Shown here: piece by piece, positions 1 through 12,300 of the stretch
Position numbering within the stretch: the stretch's first letter is position 1
How the letters are laid out: every line of letters starts with the position of its first letter
Assembly: GCA_024195585.1 (NCBI GenBank)
Contig: SWBL01000081.1
Coordinates: 1-64,000, forward strand
Source of the DNA: Aureobasidium sp. EXF-3400
Taxonomy: Eukaryota; Ascomycota; Dothideomycetes; Dothideales; Saccotheciaceae
Direction of reading: 5' to 3'
Length of the DNA stretch: 64,000 nucleotides
Notes under the pieces: generated by a model
Database searches by the model: none
Told to the model about the DNA's origin: nothing
Seen by the model: the letters and a program-made list of their open reading frames with translations, nothing else
Position numbers and translations under genes: made by a program

Positions 1-310
1 ACGTGGTCACCCACCGTAGTACTAATCTGCCGTTCAACTGCTTATGTATGGCAGAGCGGACGGGATGCCCAGTTTTCAGCTGACTGTGGCCGTACGTGAT
101 ATTTTCGCCATCTTCCGCCAATATAACATCTTAGCAACACGATTTGCTGGCCATGGCAGATCTTTCGCTAGTCTCGAAGCTGACAATGCACTGAGAGTGG
201 TACGAGATGATAAACGCAAGCAAATTGCAGATAATGTCATGTTGGTTAATGTTTCTATGTACATCTGCCCGAGGGGAAGAAAGAACGCAATACAATCTTT
301 CTTCTCTCGC

Positions 311-2164
311 CTAAGTACCAGCAGCAAACTTGCTCCTCGCCCTCAGCGTCTCACCGTACTTCCACAGCAAGAATGGTGCCGGAATGCCAATGGCCACAGC
401 AATGAAGCCCAGGACTGAGTTGCCCCATCCATAGCCCAATGCGTTGTACATGGCTGGTGCAAACAGTGGGAAGCCAAAACCGGCCAAAGATCTCAACACC
501 GTCGTGGACGCAACGGCAGAGGCAGCGTACCTCTGATAACTATCGATAACATACGTCTGACAAGACTGGAAGACCAAAATGGTGCCAGCGGCGAAGCAAA
601 CAGCGCCAATGTCGGGACCGATCCAGAAGGTTTTGTATTCGGCGGTCCAGCCGTAGATGAAAAGACCGATAGGAATGAGGATGGAACCAGGGAACATGAG
701 AGGTATTCTGAATTCGGACCGTCCGACATTGTTGTTCTTTCTTTTGAGGCGGCGGTAAAAATAGTCATTGAGAGGTGCGCCAACCTGGGTACCGAGGAAG
801 AAGCCCAAGCCGAGAGAGATGTAGTTGAGACCGCCTATGCCGGTAGATTCACCGTAGACGCCTGTCCAGAGGCCCGGGAAGGTTGAGAGGACCAAGTACA
901 TAAGGCCGTAGACGTAGGCCATGTAGAGAGCCAGGGCCTGAACAATTGGCTGGGTTCCAATCAAGATGAAGGGACGAGTGAAAGCTGTCCTCAAGTGTAC
1001 TGAAAGCTTGCGGTTTGGATCATCGTATTCGGTGTGCAAGTTTGTGTTGCCGGTCTCTTTGATGAGCTTCTTCTTCTTACGCTTCAACAACTCTGGAACA
1101 TACGTCTCTTGCAAGAAGAAAAGGCCCGAGAATTGAATAAGGAAACATGCGATGCAGGTCGACCAGAAGACCCATCTCCAAGTCGTGTTTTCGGCGATGA
1201 AACCTCCAGCGATTGGACCTACAGCCGGACCAAGCAGCGGAGCCAGAGAATAGATAGAAATGGCTTTACCTCTCTCTTCTGCTTTCCAGCAGTCACTAAG
1301 CAGACCACCACCAATGGCGAGAGGAGCGCTACCACCTAGACCAGCAAGAAAACGGAAAGCCATCATTTCACCCTTGTTCTGAGCGAAGCCACAGGCGAGG
1401 TTCCAGACAAAGTAGAAGGCGTTGGCGATTTGAAGGACTCTGACACGACCATAAAGCTCAGACATGGGTCCGAGGAACAGCGGGCCAATAGCATATGCCA
1501 ACACGAAAATGGACAGGACCAACTCCTGCTCGGCGGTGCTCGTAATGTTGAAGTCGCGTGAGATGGCGCCAATGGCTGGCGCTACCATCGAGGACGAGAC
1601 TGGGGAGATGAAGGTAAATGAGGAAACGACGAGGGTGGCCGCCCACTTTCTGCCCTTGCCCCAATTCTTGGGGTTCTCTGGATCATCGGGGCCATCCCAG
1701 GTCACTAAATTCGGGTCCTTGACAGACTTGGAGGTCGATTTTCTTGATAATCGAGGCGCATCCTTTTCTGACTGGGCCTCTATATCGAGTGCTGTCTCTG
1801 CGCCAAATGGCTCCAGGAATATCTCATCTGGCTCATCCGACGCTCGCTTTTCCTTGTTCGTGTCCAAGTCCGAGCTCGATTGTTGTGACAGGCCATGACT
1901 GTCATCGTGCTCCGATTCCTCCTCTTCTACTCCTTCTTGTTCATAATCTGACTCGGCATGGTGGTGATAGACTCCGTGGTCGTCGATGAAGTTTGCCGAC
2001 GTGAGTCGTTCCAAAGGGCTGCTTGGACGACTTGGCCTTGAGTCCGATCGTGGGCGCGATTTGGATGAATTGTTGGACTTGTTTGTCCGTGTTCGTGATA
2101 AAAATTGACGTGCTGAACGTCCAGTGCGGATGGGCTGCAATGTTGTCTCGTGCTCGTCTTCCAT
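311..2164 (-). CDS. MFS multidrug transporter, DHA1 family
   Basis: Single uninterrupted frame of 617 residues. Residues 1-165 are hydrophilic and acidic/serine-rich (cytosolic N-terminal tail). About twelve membrane segments follow from residue 171, preceded by the fungal DHA1 signature around 'DPENPKNWGKGRKW'. The loop 2-3 motif 'LGPMSELYGR' and the C-terminal 'VIDSYQRYAASAVA' stretch are typical of fungal H+-antiporters of the Bfr1/Mfs1/Tpo-like group. The expected role is proton-driven export of drugs, toxins or polyamines at the plasma membrane; the substrate cannot be read from sequence. The start is the first ATG of the frame; an acidic tail of this length is common in the family. No intron is visible. 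The gene ends 310 bp from the window edge, with no co-regulated partner beside it. Confidence 0.93.
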   Translation of the reverse strand: MEDEHETTLQPIRTGRSARQFLSRTRTNKSNNSSKSRPRSDSRPSRPSSPLERLTSANFIDDHGVYHHHAESDYEQEGVEEEESEHDDSHGLSQQSSSDLDTNKEKRASDEPDEIFLEPFGAETALDIEAQSEKDAPRLSRKSTSKSVKDPNLVTWDGPDDPENPKNWGKGRKWAATLVVSSFTFISPVSSSMVAPAIGAISRDFNITSTAEQELVLSIFVLAYAIGPLFLGPMSELYGRVRVLQIANAFYFVWNLACGFAQNKGEMMAFRFLAGLGGSAPLAIGGGLLSDCWKAEERGKAISIYSLAPLLGPAVGPIAGGFIAENTTWRWVFWSTCIACFLIQFSGLFFLQETYVPELLKRKKKKLIKETGNTNLHTEYDDPNRKLSVHLRTAFTRPFILIGTQPIVQALALYMAYVYGLMYLVLSTFPGLWTGVYGESTGIGGLNYISLGLGFFLGTQVGAPLNDYFYRRLKRKNNNVGRSEFRIPLMFPGSILIPIGLFIYGWTAEYKTFWIGPDIGAVCFAAGTILVFQSCQTYVIDSYQRYAASAVASTTVLRSLAGFGFPLFAPAMYNALGYGWGNSVLGFIAVAIGIPAPFLLWKYGETLRARSKFAAGT

Positions 2165-2736
2165 GACGATATGACTGCAGCAAGCGTTTTCTGAAGAGAG
2201 GGGAGGAAGAATGCAGGTAAGCAGAGTCTAAAAACGGCAATCTCTTGTATTTATTAGAATAGAATATCGGAAAGTCTGTTAGCTAAAGTCCGACAGATGT
2301 GCAAGGCAGAACGGCATCGTCTGTTCCGACGACGATGTTTGTTGTATTGCTTCACCTAATTCCAATACTCCAATGGAAGTCGGCACGTCACAACTCGGAA
2401 GTCGCGTGCCGAAGGGGCGGTGGCTCTGCAAAACATTGTTTGCTCGTTGGGCATTCAACTGGCACAACTGCAATCTCGCCGTAGCGGTGTGCTCTAAGGG
2501 GTTCACATTGACACTTACGCAATCTTGAAGCAAAACAGAATACAGATGGAAGAGAAGAATGGTTTTGGCGAAATACGACAGAAGGGCATGGCGTGCTTCC
2601 CAACGCCACGGTGGCTTGGCTGGTCCCTTCAGTCTTGGCTCCGAATTGCGAAAAGACAGCCAACGGATGGATCTCCTCAAAAAGTGGTGGGCAAAACTGT
2701 GCCTCGGCAAGCTGAGGAAGGATTGACAAAAAGAGA
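2165..2736. other. intergenic: MFS promoter and tRNA 3' flank
   Basis: The right part of this stretch is the 3' flank of the minus-strand tRNA-Gln. The left part should contain the promoter and 5' UTR of the MFS gene. Several open frames overlap here on both strands, but none has homology that I recognise or fungal-like codon usage. Confidence 0.5.
2728..2732 (-). terminator. Pol III terminator of tRNA-Gln
   Basis: A run of five T on the minus strand lies four bases past the tRNA 3' end, the usual RNA polymerase III stop signal. Confidence 0.7.
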
Positions 2737-2808
2737 AGGTCGTACCCGGGATCGAACTGGGATTACCGGAATCAGAATCCGATGTGCTAACCATTACACT
2801 ATACAACC
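2737..2808 (-). tRNA. tRNA-Gln (anticodon CTG)
   Basis: The reverse strand folds into a 72-nt cloverleaf. It has a 7-bp acceptor stem (GGTTGTA/TACGACC), a GTGT/GCAC D stem and a TCGGA/TCCGG anticodon stem enclosing loop TTCTGAT, so the anticodon is CTG, reading CAG. The T loop TTCGATC is intact but its stem carries one A.C mismatch. There is no intron. The discriminator is U. The B box is conserved, so the gene should be transcribable by Pol III. Confidence 0.93.
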
Positions 2809-3468
2809 AATTGTTGAAGAGAATTTTGTCAAACCAAAATATAATTATGAATTCGAAAACATTGCCATTTGCGTCGATGGTACTTCTTGGCCTCCATGGT
2901 CAATAACAATACAGTCAATATAGGCTTGCATACGTCTGGGAAAAGTACACTAATGAGAACGACTGTTCAGCACGTCGAATGATGTAGGTCAACATTTGTT
3001 GTCATGACAGGTGAAAGCACATCGTCAAATCTACTGTCTAACGTTGGTGCTTCAATCGAGGCTGTATGGAAATCCAAAAATCAAGATCTAAGCAACAACA
3101 CATGTGTGTCCTTTCGTGCCTTACTCCAGTACCTTTCGAAGATGTCTAAGCAATCGAACCACGGTATTGGCACAAAATAAAGACTTGTGGTCGAGACGTA
3201 ATGCTGTCAAAAGTGTTTGAAGCAGTTGCTGAGTGTACGACCCTGGTTATGAAACAAGCACCGAGAAGAACCGTTGCACCCAACACAGCGAAAACCACCA
3301 ACTCTTAGTGGCCAAAAAGATCAGGAATGTTATGTCTGGTCGTGTGCATCATAGTATATCCTTGTACTCCGTACCTCATGCCACATGACAAAATGGTCGA
3401 GTCTGCTACATGTTCTGCAAAACAGAAGGCTTCGTCCAGCAGTCCGTGACTGTAGATGAACAAAACAA
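2809..3468. other. intergenic between two tRNA genes
   Basis: About 660 bp between tRNA-Gln and tRNA-Arg, both on the minus strand. I see no gene, long repeat or transposon terminus here. Confidence 0.5.
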
Positions 3469-3540
3469 TGATCACGCCAGGGGTCGAACCTGGAATCTCT
3501 TGATTCGTAGTCAAGCGCCTTGCCATTGGGCCACGCAACC
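3469..3540 (-). tRNA. tRNA-Arg (anticodon ACG)
   Basis: The 72-nt minus-strand cloverleaf has a GGTTGCG acceptor paired (with G.U wobbles) to CGTGATC, anticodon stem CTTGA/TCAAG and loop CTACGAA. The anticodon is ACG, edited to ICG in eukaryotes and reading CGU/CGC/CGA. The T arm is CCAGG-TTCGACC-CCTGG. There is no intron. A short T4 tract at 3462-3465 on the minus strand is the likely terminator. Confidence 0.94.
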
Positions 3541-3706
3541 AATTGATATGTGATTGTTGAGTGGGACTGAAAATATCTCCGACTGCTAGGGGCGATGGTG
3601 CGTTGGGCTAACCGAAGATACACCTATCGGACCGACATCTGACCAGCACCAACATAATCGAACAGGGGTCCTTTTTGAAAAGTCGTGTTTCAACTGTGTT
3701 GTTCGA

Positions 3707-5018
3707 TTAATACCAGATACTTCTGGTCCGGTGATGAGGGATGGCAGGCTCACCAGCCTTTTCCCTTTCCTTGGCCAGATCGTATAGGAAGAAGTCGATC
3801 AAGATGGCATTGACTTTAGCACCTGGATTGTTTCTCATGATTTCTCTGCGAATCATCTCCACAGTCCAGATGCTGCAACCACGTAGTTGTACCTCATAGC
3901 TGGAGTCATGGGCGATTGGTTGCTGTGTGCGGATTGTGCTATCCAGAGGTGGACTGTACGTTAAGCAGCCAAGTGTGTGGAGGATTTGTGGTACGCGATA
4001 ATCTTTACACGTGTTAGTTGACTATTTGTGATCAAGAGAGATGGCGGATAGGTACCAGCAAACATGGTGATACTGTCAATGTCGTTGAATTCACCATAGC
4101 TTTCTTCATTGAAAGCAGCCCAGATGTCGGCCACAAGGATTTGTGGTCTTTTCATGATGCGAACAGTACGCTTTTCGAATTTGGATTCATCGCGGAAGCA
4201 TGTAAAGTGGTGAGCAAGGAGGTTGACGAGTTTGCCGGCACTGTTGTTGGCTGCTTCGACGAGGTTGGCAACGCTGCCATCAAACTTCTATACGAGTTAA
4301 TAAAGAGGAGTCACAGAATGGAAGAAAGCTTACATTCTCGAGGACTTGACCAGCTTCGCGCAGACACTGAATCCTTTCCTGTAGTAAAGGTATTTCCTCC
4401 TCGGTCGAAGAACGGAAGATGTATGCAAGCTTCTCATCTGGACATTCTATTTCATCGGCATAGAAGGAAGGAGTTGTGATAGGGATGTCTGTAATGGAAT
4501 AAGAACAACACACAACGAAGCTTGACTGAATTTTCACGATATAAAAACGAGAAGTTCCTCATATGCAGGAGAAGAATCGATGAGAAAAGAAAAAACTTAC
4601 CCTCTTCAAGGGCTCTTTGCAAACAAGCTACCAGACTCCAGTAACCAGTCCATGTCTTAGCACGATACTCAACAGCATATCTTTCGTCCTCAGGCTTTTC
4701 ACTCCAGAAGCTGAAGTTCAAAAGGTCCATGATGAAGATGAAGTTGAGAGTGGCTTCATCCTTTGCTTTTGGATGCAAATCATGTTCAGACCAAGTTTCA
4801 GTGCTGTAGCTGCGCTCTTGCATCTGCTCCCAGATCAAACGGGCAGCAGCTCTGGTGCCGCGGGCGTCAACGTTCACATCAATACTATTGTCATAGATAA
4901 ATTGTGCATGTCGCAACACTTTCGTATCAGATCCGATGTCGTCAAGTTGCGGCTTGGGTCCAAGTAATGACTGTCGCAGAAGTTCGAGCAGTTCATGGTC
5001 GACTTCGTCGTCAGACAT
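3707..5018 (-). CDS. QNG1: queuosine 5'-phosphate N-glycosylase/hydrolase (DUF2419)
   Basis: Four exons: 5018-4601, 4488-4334, 4287-4056 and 4002-3707. All have GT-AG introns and keep frame, giving 366 residues. The product matches the DUF2419/QNG1 (human C9orf64) family along its length, for example 'DARGTRAAARLIWEQM', 'LNFSFWSEKPEDERYAV' and 'TMFADYRVPQIL' across the third splice junction. Family members remove the base from queuosine nucleotides, freeing queuine for insertion at the wobble position of tRNAs for His, Asp, Asn and Tyr. Fungi cannot make queuine, so this is a salvage step. I chose the ATG before 'SDDEVDHELL' because family members start there. An upstream in-frame ATG adds 21 residues, and a TTGCAG acceptor just before the chosen ATG suggests a 5' UTR intron. 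It shares a divergent promoter with UBA2. Confidence 0.9.
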
Positions 5019-5569
5019 GTTGTCCGACTTGTTTGCTGCAAGAGAAGTGAAAGGGATAGTCGGTCGTGGTAGAATGGGCAAGAATAAGAGTGAAGTGCAG
5101 GGGATGAAGCACGGTGATTGGCTGCCAAAAGTTGCACTTTCCTAACTGGAGCTTGCGACACGTCCATTTTGAAGCTGTCGACCTGTCGATTTATTCTGCT
5201 CGGTCGAAAGCCTAAAGACAAAAGAAAACATAAACAGCTCGGCGTTGAGGAGAGAATTCTTTGACTTTTCGTATCCTCTTGACGAAGATTGAATTGCTTG
5301 ACTGAACAAGGCGATAGCAACCTCAGCTGCTGTGCTGGCTGTACTGAGCCTCGGTCTTTTCCAAAAGTGGGCGCGTCATCGCAGACAGTTTTGATCTGGG
5401 GTTGTCAATTGAACGAGTGAATCAACCTTGGCCTCGATCAGCAAGACGGCTGTGGCTCTCACTCGACTCAACCACCAACACACCTTCTGTGTTTACTCCA
5501 TCACATGCCACTTCGCCGGCAGTCTCTCTCCTCGTCATCTCTCCAACATCGCAGCCACAGTACAGCACC
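5019..5569. promoter_or_regulatory. bidirectional promoter region QNG1/UBA2
   Basis: The 551 bp separates two divergently transcribed housekeeping genes and must hold both core promoters and 5' UTRs. An open frame runs into UBA2 from 5402 but lacks conserved residues and is taken as leader. A pyrimidine-rich tract precedes the UBA2 ATG. I recognise no defined transcription-factor site. Confidence 0.5.
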
Positions 5570-7493
5570 ATGACGCGCGAACGCTACCTCAAGCAGTCAC
5601 TTGGCTCACAATTCACCAACATCAAGAATGCGCGCATCCTAGTCGTCGGTGCCGGCGGCATCGGCTGCGAACTCCTCAAGAACCTCGTATGCACTGGCTT
5701 CGGCGAAATTCATCTCGTTGATCTCGACACAATCGACCTTTCCAACCTCAACCGCCAATTCCTCTTTCGCCATGCCCACATCAAGAAGTCCAAAGCACTG
5801 GTCGCCCGCGAGGCCGCTTCCAAGTTCAACCCCAACGTCAAGATCGAGGCATACCACGCAAACATCAAAGACCCCCAATTCAACGTTGACTGGTTCCGCG
5901 AATTCGTCATCGTCTTCAACGCCCTCGACAACCTCGATGCCCGCCGTCACGTCAATCGCATGTGCCTCGCCGCAGACGTACCCTTGATCGAGAGTGGTAC
6001 TACCGGCTTCAATGGTCAGGTCCAGCCCATCCGCAAGCGCCTCACAGAATGCTACGACTGCGCGCCGAAAGAAACCCCCAAGTCATTCCCCGTCTGCACC
6101 ATCCGAAGCACCCCTAGCCAGCCTATTCACTGTATCGTCTGGGCGAAGAGCTATCTATTCAACGAGCTGTTCGGCATCAGCGAGGATGAAGCATCAGATC
6201 TTGATCACACATCAGATGAGAACAACAAGGAGGAGATCGCCGAGTTGAAGAAGGAGGCTGCTGCCCTGAAAGAGATCCGCGCATCGATGGGTTCAACGGA
6301 ATTCCCACAAAAGGTCTTTGACAAGGTCTTCACTCAAGACATCAACCGACTGCTCGGTATGGAAGACATGTGGAAAATGCGCAAGCCTCCGACTGCCCTG
6401 GACTTCGAAGCCGTCAGTGCTGCAGCCGCCAATGTCGACCGCGAGACGATAGCAGACGACCAAAAGAACTGGTCGTTAGAAGAAAACTTCGCCGTCTTCT
6501 CCGACAGCCTGACCCGTTTGAGCGACCGTCTTGACAAGCTGCGAGCATCACAAGAGACCGGCGATGCACCCCCAATCTTGACCTTTGACAAGGATGACAG
6601 AGACACACTCGATTTTGTGGCAGCTGCTGCTAATCTGCGATCCATCACCTTCGGTATTGAGAGCAAGTCGGAGTTCGACATTAAGCAAATGGCTGGTAAC
6701 ATCATTCCTGCCATTGCTACCACAAATGCTACCACAGCTGCTCTGTGTGTGCTAGAAGCCTTCAAGATCATGCGCGGTGACTGGGCCAAGGCGAAGATGG
6801 TCTTCCTGACAAAGTCGACTGAACGCGTTATCAACAAGGAGTCGTTGCGCCCACCCAGACCCGACTGTGGTGTTTGCGCCACTGCCTATGCTAGACTGGT
6901 TATCAACACCGAAAAGACAACCCTCAAAACCTTTGTCGAAGAAGTTCTGGTCCGCAAGCTTGGCTACAAGGAAGATGAAGTCGAGGTTAGCAACAACGGC
7001 GGAGTCTGGTACGACCCAGATATGGCCATGGACGACAATGACAACCTTGAGAAGACACTGAACGACCTCGGAATGGTCAGCAACTCGACTGTCCTTATTC
7101 GTGGTGAGGACGATGAGGGTGAGCGCGTCAACCTTGAGCTCTCCATGTTCAATATGTATGTTCTTGACCTTGTCCTCATGACTGATTTTTTTGTGACTGA
7201 CTTGTTCTAGGGAACTTGACCAATCCACAGCTGCTACGACTGAGTCCTTCACTCTCATGCCCGATCTCCAGACTATCCCGAAGAAGACTCCCGCTCCTAC
7301 CGCAACAACGACTGATGCCGGACCATCCAACGGACACAATCTTCCTACCCGTACATCTACCAAGCGTACTGCCGCAGACGCTGAGTTGGACGCTGGAGAA
7401 ACCGAGGCCGAACAGATCGCCAAGCGTGGTAAGGTCGCCGAGGAGAACAATGCAATCGTCGTCGACGATGATGGTGCTATCATGCTGGATTGA
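5570..7493 (+). CDS. UBA2: SUMO-activating enzyme E1 catalytic subunit (Uba2)
   Basis: Two exons (5570-7155 and 7211-7493), 622 residues, close to yeast Uba2 (636). The adenylation domain shows the nucleotide-binding loop 'VGAGGIG' near residues 26-32 and 'DLDTIDLSNLNRQFLFR'. The catalytic cysteine that forms the SUMO thioester is C176 in 'FPVCTIRSTP'. Zinc ligands are CxxC at 161-164 and 'CGVC' after the catalytic-Cys domain. A ubiquitin-fold domain follows, then a lysine/arginine-rich C-terminal tail probably serving nuclear import. With Aos1 it activates SUMO and passes it to Ubc9. The start ATG (CACCATGACG context) directly precedes the conserved 'RERYLKQSLG'. The intron (GTATGT...CTAG) sits in the tail and restores frame exactly. 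Confidence 0.97.
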
Positions 7494-9316
7494 TCAAGTG
7501 GCTACCGTCAACTATCTTTCCAGTTTTGATTTCTTTTCTTGTGTACATCTGTTACAGGAGACAAGCTAAAAGATGGGCATTTTTCTCTTTGCTTTCCTCT
7601 TGCAAAAGGCGTTCAATGATCTTTATTCTAGAGGGAGGGTTCAGATACACCTTTCTTCAACAGTATACCCCTATACAGACAGATCTCTCATCGGAGGAGA
7701 TCTTGTCCCGTAGTCTACAACATTATCTGGCTGGCAGCAATAGGCCGTTTCGAGCAAGAAACGAGGCGCACAGTTCAATTCAAAATCTGTTTATATCAGA
7801 CGTTACTTCTTTACATCATCACTACGAAGCTATATATGTATGCAGCCCTTCAAGCCCTCTCATTACTGAACCTGCATGCCTGAAAGAAGAAAGTACCGAG
7901 ACACCAGGTCGTGGCGTAAGTCTGCCTCAACCATCATATCGTCTATCGATATGACGCCGGGTATGTTGAACGGCACAGAAACAGTCTCGGCAAGCAACGA
8001 TAGCATCGGGAAACAGGAACGCTTCATGAGGGTGGCGGACGCACCATAGCAGGTCTTGCATGTGTAGCCTTGTCTCTACACATACGGATCCCAATGGACC
8101 CGGGGTGTCTTCACGTCGTTAGTAGAGAAGCAAGCAGATGTTCGGTGGTAGACGTTATTTGAGTTCAAGCCACCATGACGGGTCAAAACCCCTAAACATC
8201 ACCCTGAAACACATAGCTTTGCTCGAGAACCACAAAACATTCGTCAAATGCAGATCTGTAATCCTTCCGCAGAAAAGAGTTGAGCAGATCAACAATAACC
8301 TCGCAAGACCAGACAACTGTGAGTTACAAGGTAGACACTCTGGCCCGGCACAGTATTCGCGCAATTACTATTTCCAGTACCTCCGGAAGCCAGACCGTTG
8401 TTCAGGAGCAGGAGGTGAGTTCGCCGTTGCGACAGGTTGTGTATCGATTGTACTGCATGCCTTGCAAAAAGTGCCTGCAAAAAGCAGAAGCATCACGATC
8501 CCTGGCGGATGGCCGTCTCTCCTGAAGAACGGTGCAGCACAACAAGGAGTTCGTTCTCGTATCGTCGCTTTCGACGTTCTCGACCTCGCGTAGTGGTGTG
8601 TGGAGGATTTTCACAAGATCGCCCGAGTCTGAAAATCACGTCGGAAGTTCGCCATCCACATGACTTTTCAGGCATCAGCGCAATCTATTGCACCATCGCA
8701 TCGGATCTTCATCTCATAACGTGACTCGCTTGTCGACTCAGGCGGGTTTTGTGTTGGTGGAGAGGGAAAAGATTGAGTTTGGTGCCTGGGCTATCACATC
8801 AAGGGACCAAAGCCCCTGGCGCTTGCTCGGCACGCCGTGCACAGACCTCGGAGCGCCCTTTCGACTCCATCCATCCAACCTGCTGCGGTTCGTCACCTCC
8901 ACCAAGGCATCCTCGCCCCTCTTTTTGACAGTGGCGCCGTAATTACAATCTCGAGTCCATACCGTTTCCGACCAGAACGTGCCAGCATAACGGTAAGTGG
9001 GCTGCGGTAGTCATGACTCCAAGCCGGTAGGTTCACACAGGCACGACTCGGGAATGGGGGAGATTTGGTGCCTACCTTTTATCTATGGCCGTTTCCCTCT
9101 CATCTGCTTCTTCTCCTGCTATACATTCATTTTTATCACCTATCTTGTGTTCGGGTTCTCTCTGCAGCCGGTCTCGGTTGTTGTCCACTTTCCTTTAAGC
9201 AAACCGTGTTTGCGTCCTCTCATTTCGGCTTTAAGCTGTTATACACTCATTCTTATACGATATACCCGTCCGTTTTTCTTTGATTACACCATATCGTTAT
9301 CGTTATCTCAATCGAT
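7494..9316. other. long intergenic region upstream of chitinase
   Basis: About 1.8 kb with only short, scattered frames of poor coding character (the largest, 8138-8593, has no recognisable similarity). The right end is rich in C/T tracts typical of fungal leaders. A GTAAGT at 8993 could open a 5' UTR intron of the chitinase. A promoter of this length would fit a heavily regulated wall gene, but I see no specific operator. Confidence 0.45.
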
Positions 9317-12300
9317 ATGCGTACATCGTCTGCTGTTACCAGCACTGCAGCTGCAGTAGCTGCTTTCTCGGGTCTTGCATCTGCTTTCACTGCCAGTGCA
9401 AAGACTAATGTCGTCACATACTGGGGACAGGGTCCTAACCAAGGTAGTCTTCAGGATGTCTGCAAGAACCCCAACGTCGATATCGTCAACATCGGTTTCA
9501 TCAATGTCTTCCCTGACCAAGGAGCTGGTGGCTGGCCTGGCTCAAACTTCGGCAATGCTTGTGGTAGCGAGACCTACACTTACAATGGCACGAAAACTCA
9601 GCTTTACTCCAACTGCCCCGATATTGGTACCGACATCGCTATCTGTCAACAACTCTATGGCAAGAAGGTTCTTCTGTCCATCGGTGGTGGATACCCTACC
9701 AACTACTTCATCAAGAACGACGCTAGTGCTGTGAACTTCGCTGAATTCCTCTGGGGTGCTTTCGGACCTGTCAAGAGTGAGTGGACCTCGACTGGTGGCC
9801 CTCGTCCTTTCGGCACTGCTGTTGTTGATGGTTTCGATTTCGACATTGAGAGCGAGCTCTCCTCCGCCCCTGTTGTTGACGGCAAGACTCTCACCAACTA
9901 CAAGACCAACGGATACGTCAAGATGATCACCACCTTCAAGAACACTCTTTACCCCCAGGATTCTATGAAGCCTTACTACATCTCTGGTGCACCTCAATGC
10001 ACTGTCCCCGATGATCACTTTGCTGGTGTTGTCGAGAATGCTTGGTTCGATTTCCTCTTCATTCAGTACTACAACACTGCTGCTTGCTCTGCTCGCCAGG
10101 CTATCTCTTCTGGTACATTTAAGGGCTACAACGACTGGACTGGTGTCAAGTCTAAGAACGCTGATCTCAAGCTCTATGTTGGTCTTCCTGGAAGCACTGC
10201 TGCCTCGAACGATGCTAGCTACTACCTGCAGCCTTCTGAGGTCAAGACTCTTATCAGCAAGGTCTACAGCAACACCAGATTCGGTGGTATCATGGTCTGG
10301 GAATCTACTTACGCTGCCAAAAATGTCATTTGCAACAGAAACTACCTCACCTGGATGAAGCAGATTCTTACCGCTCAGGCTGACGGCACTTCTCTCAACA
10401 CCACCACAAACCCTTGCCCTGCTGCACCCATTTCCAAGGATGGTACATGCGGTGGCTACAACGGATACACCTGCGCTGGCTCAGCCTTTGGTTCGTGCTG
10501 CTCCCAGTACGGATACTGCGGCTCTACAAGTGATTACTGCAGCACTGCCAACTGTCAATCCAAGTTTGGCAAGTGCAGCACTCAGCTCTCCAGCTCTTCC
10601 AAGAAGATCTCTTCCTCTACTTCCAAGGTCTCATCTTCTACTTCCAAGAAGGTCTCTTCCAGCTCTTTCAAGAAGGCTTCGTCCACCTCCACTAAGTACG
10701 CCACTGTTTCTCGCGCTGCAAAGTTCGGCGCTGGTGAGAACAACTCTACTCTTCTCGCCGGTACTGCTCCTGCATCTGCCATCATTGCCCCTCTTGGAAC
10801 TGGCATTGCTGCCGCCGCCGGAACTGGTGGTCTGATCGGAACTGGTGGTCTGATCGGAACTGGTGGCTTGATCGGAACTGGTGGCTTGATTGGCACTGGT
10901 GGTTTGATCGGAACTGGTGCAACTGTCGTCGCTCCCCATTCCATCCACGGAACCGCCCCTGTTTCTGCTGCCAAGGTTCTTCCTTCCGCTGGCTTCCCTC
11001 AGGTCGCTCCTTACTCTAACTCAACTGCTGGCAAGTTCGGTAATGCTGCAGCCAACGTTGACAATGGCAGCGGCGCCGGTGCTATTCAAATCATTGATAC
11101 AACTGTCCTTGTTACTCGTACTTTCTACCAGACTGAGATTCAGCAATCCACCGGAACCAATGCTCAGGGCGCCGAGACTACTGAGTTTGTCACCAAGACT
11201 GTCGACCAATACGTTACCGTTACCGCTGTGGCCACCCAAGTCGCTGTACCCAAGTCTGGCAACTCTGACCCTTCCGAATCTGTGGAAATTATTGACACCA
11301 CAGTCCTTGTGACTCGTACTTTCTACCAGACCCAAATCCAGCCTGTCACTCGTACCAATGCTCAGGGTGCAGCGACCACCGAGTACGTTACCAAGACCAT
11401 CAACCAGTACACCACTGTTACTGCTATGCCTACCCAGATCGCTGCACTTAACTCTGGCAACTCTGATCCCTCCGACCCTTCCGAATCTGTGCAGATCATT
11501 GATACCACTGTCTTTGTCACCCGTACTTTTTACCAGACTCAGGTCCAACCTTTGACCCACACCAACTCTCAAGGCGCCGTGACCACTGAATACGTGACTC
11601 AAACTCTCAGCGTCTACACCACTGTCACGCCTGTTGCTACTCAGATCGCCACACTCAAGAATTCCAGCTCTGGAAACTCTTCCGACTCATCCAACTCGAC
11701 TGTCGCAGACCAGAGCGGCAACACCTCTAACGATGACACCATGCCCGATGCTGCCCACGACCAAAGATACAGCGCTGTCACCCAGACTGTCTACAGCACC
11801 CTCTTCGTCACTGCCACTGTCCGCGAATCAGTCGTGACATACACAACCTCGTACCCCATCTCCACTATCATCAACTACGCACCCACCAACACGAACAACA
11901 TGACCACCACAACAACCACCGTCAAGAGCACAAAGACATTCACCGAGACCGTTCGTGTTGGTGGCTCAGCTGCACCTTTCGCCTTCAACAACGCCACTGC
12001 CAACATTTTCGCTCCCAGCGGCACTGCCATCGTCAACGCTGCATACACACCTGTCTCCGTTCAGTCCTCTGGCTCGGCACCTGCAGCTTCTTCATCCTCA
12101 GCTTCTCAGGTCATTGTCTACCAAACCCAGACTGTTGTTGCTGTGGCTCAGAAGACCGGCACTGCCTCCCTGGAGATTGCAGCAGCTGGCTCTACTGCTG
12201 GCACCACGTCCAACAGCCGCATCTACGGCTCTTCCAGCAACACAACTGCTTACGAGCGTTCGGTAATGCAGATGGAGATGAAGGCTGTAGCCCAGGGTGC

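Noticed and set aside
3330..3623. Minus-strand ORF covering the tRNA-Arg
   Set aside because: The conserved sequence is the tRNA cloverleaf itself; the translation has no meaning.
6752..7483. 243-codon minus-strand ORF across the 3' part of UBA2
   Set aside because: Runs through a real exon, an intron and the tail of UBA2 on the opposite strand; no protein features.
8138..8593. 151-codon plus-strand ORF upstream of the chitinase
   Set aside because: Poor codon character, no splice partners, no recognisable motif, and overlaps equally long frames on the other strand.
10582..10974. Minus-strand ORF with P-V-P-I-[KR]-P-P repeats
   Set aside because: Complement of the GTGGLI repeat of the chitinase; repetitive shadow.
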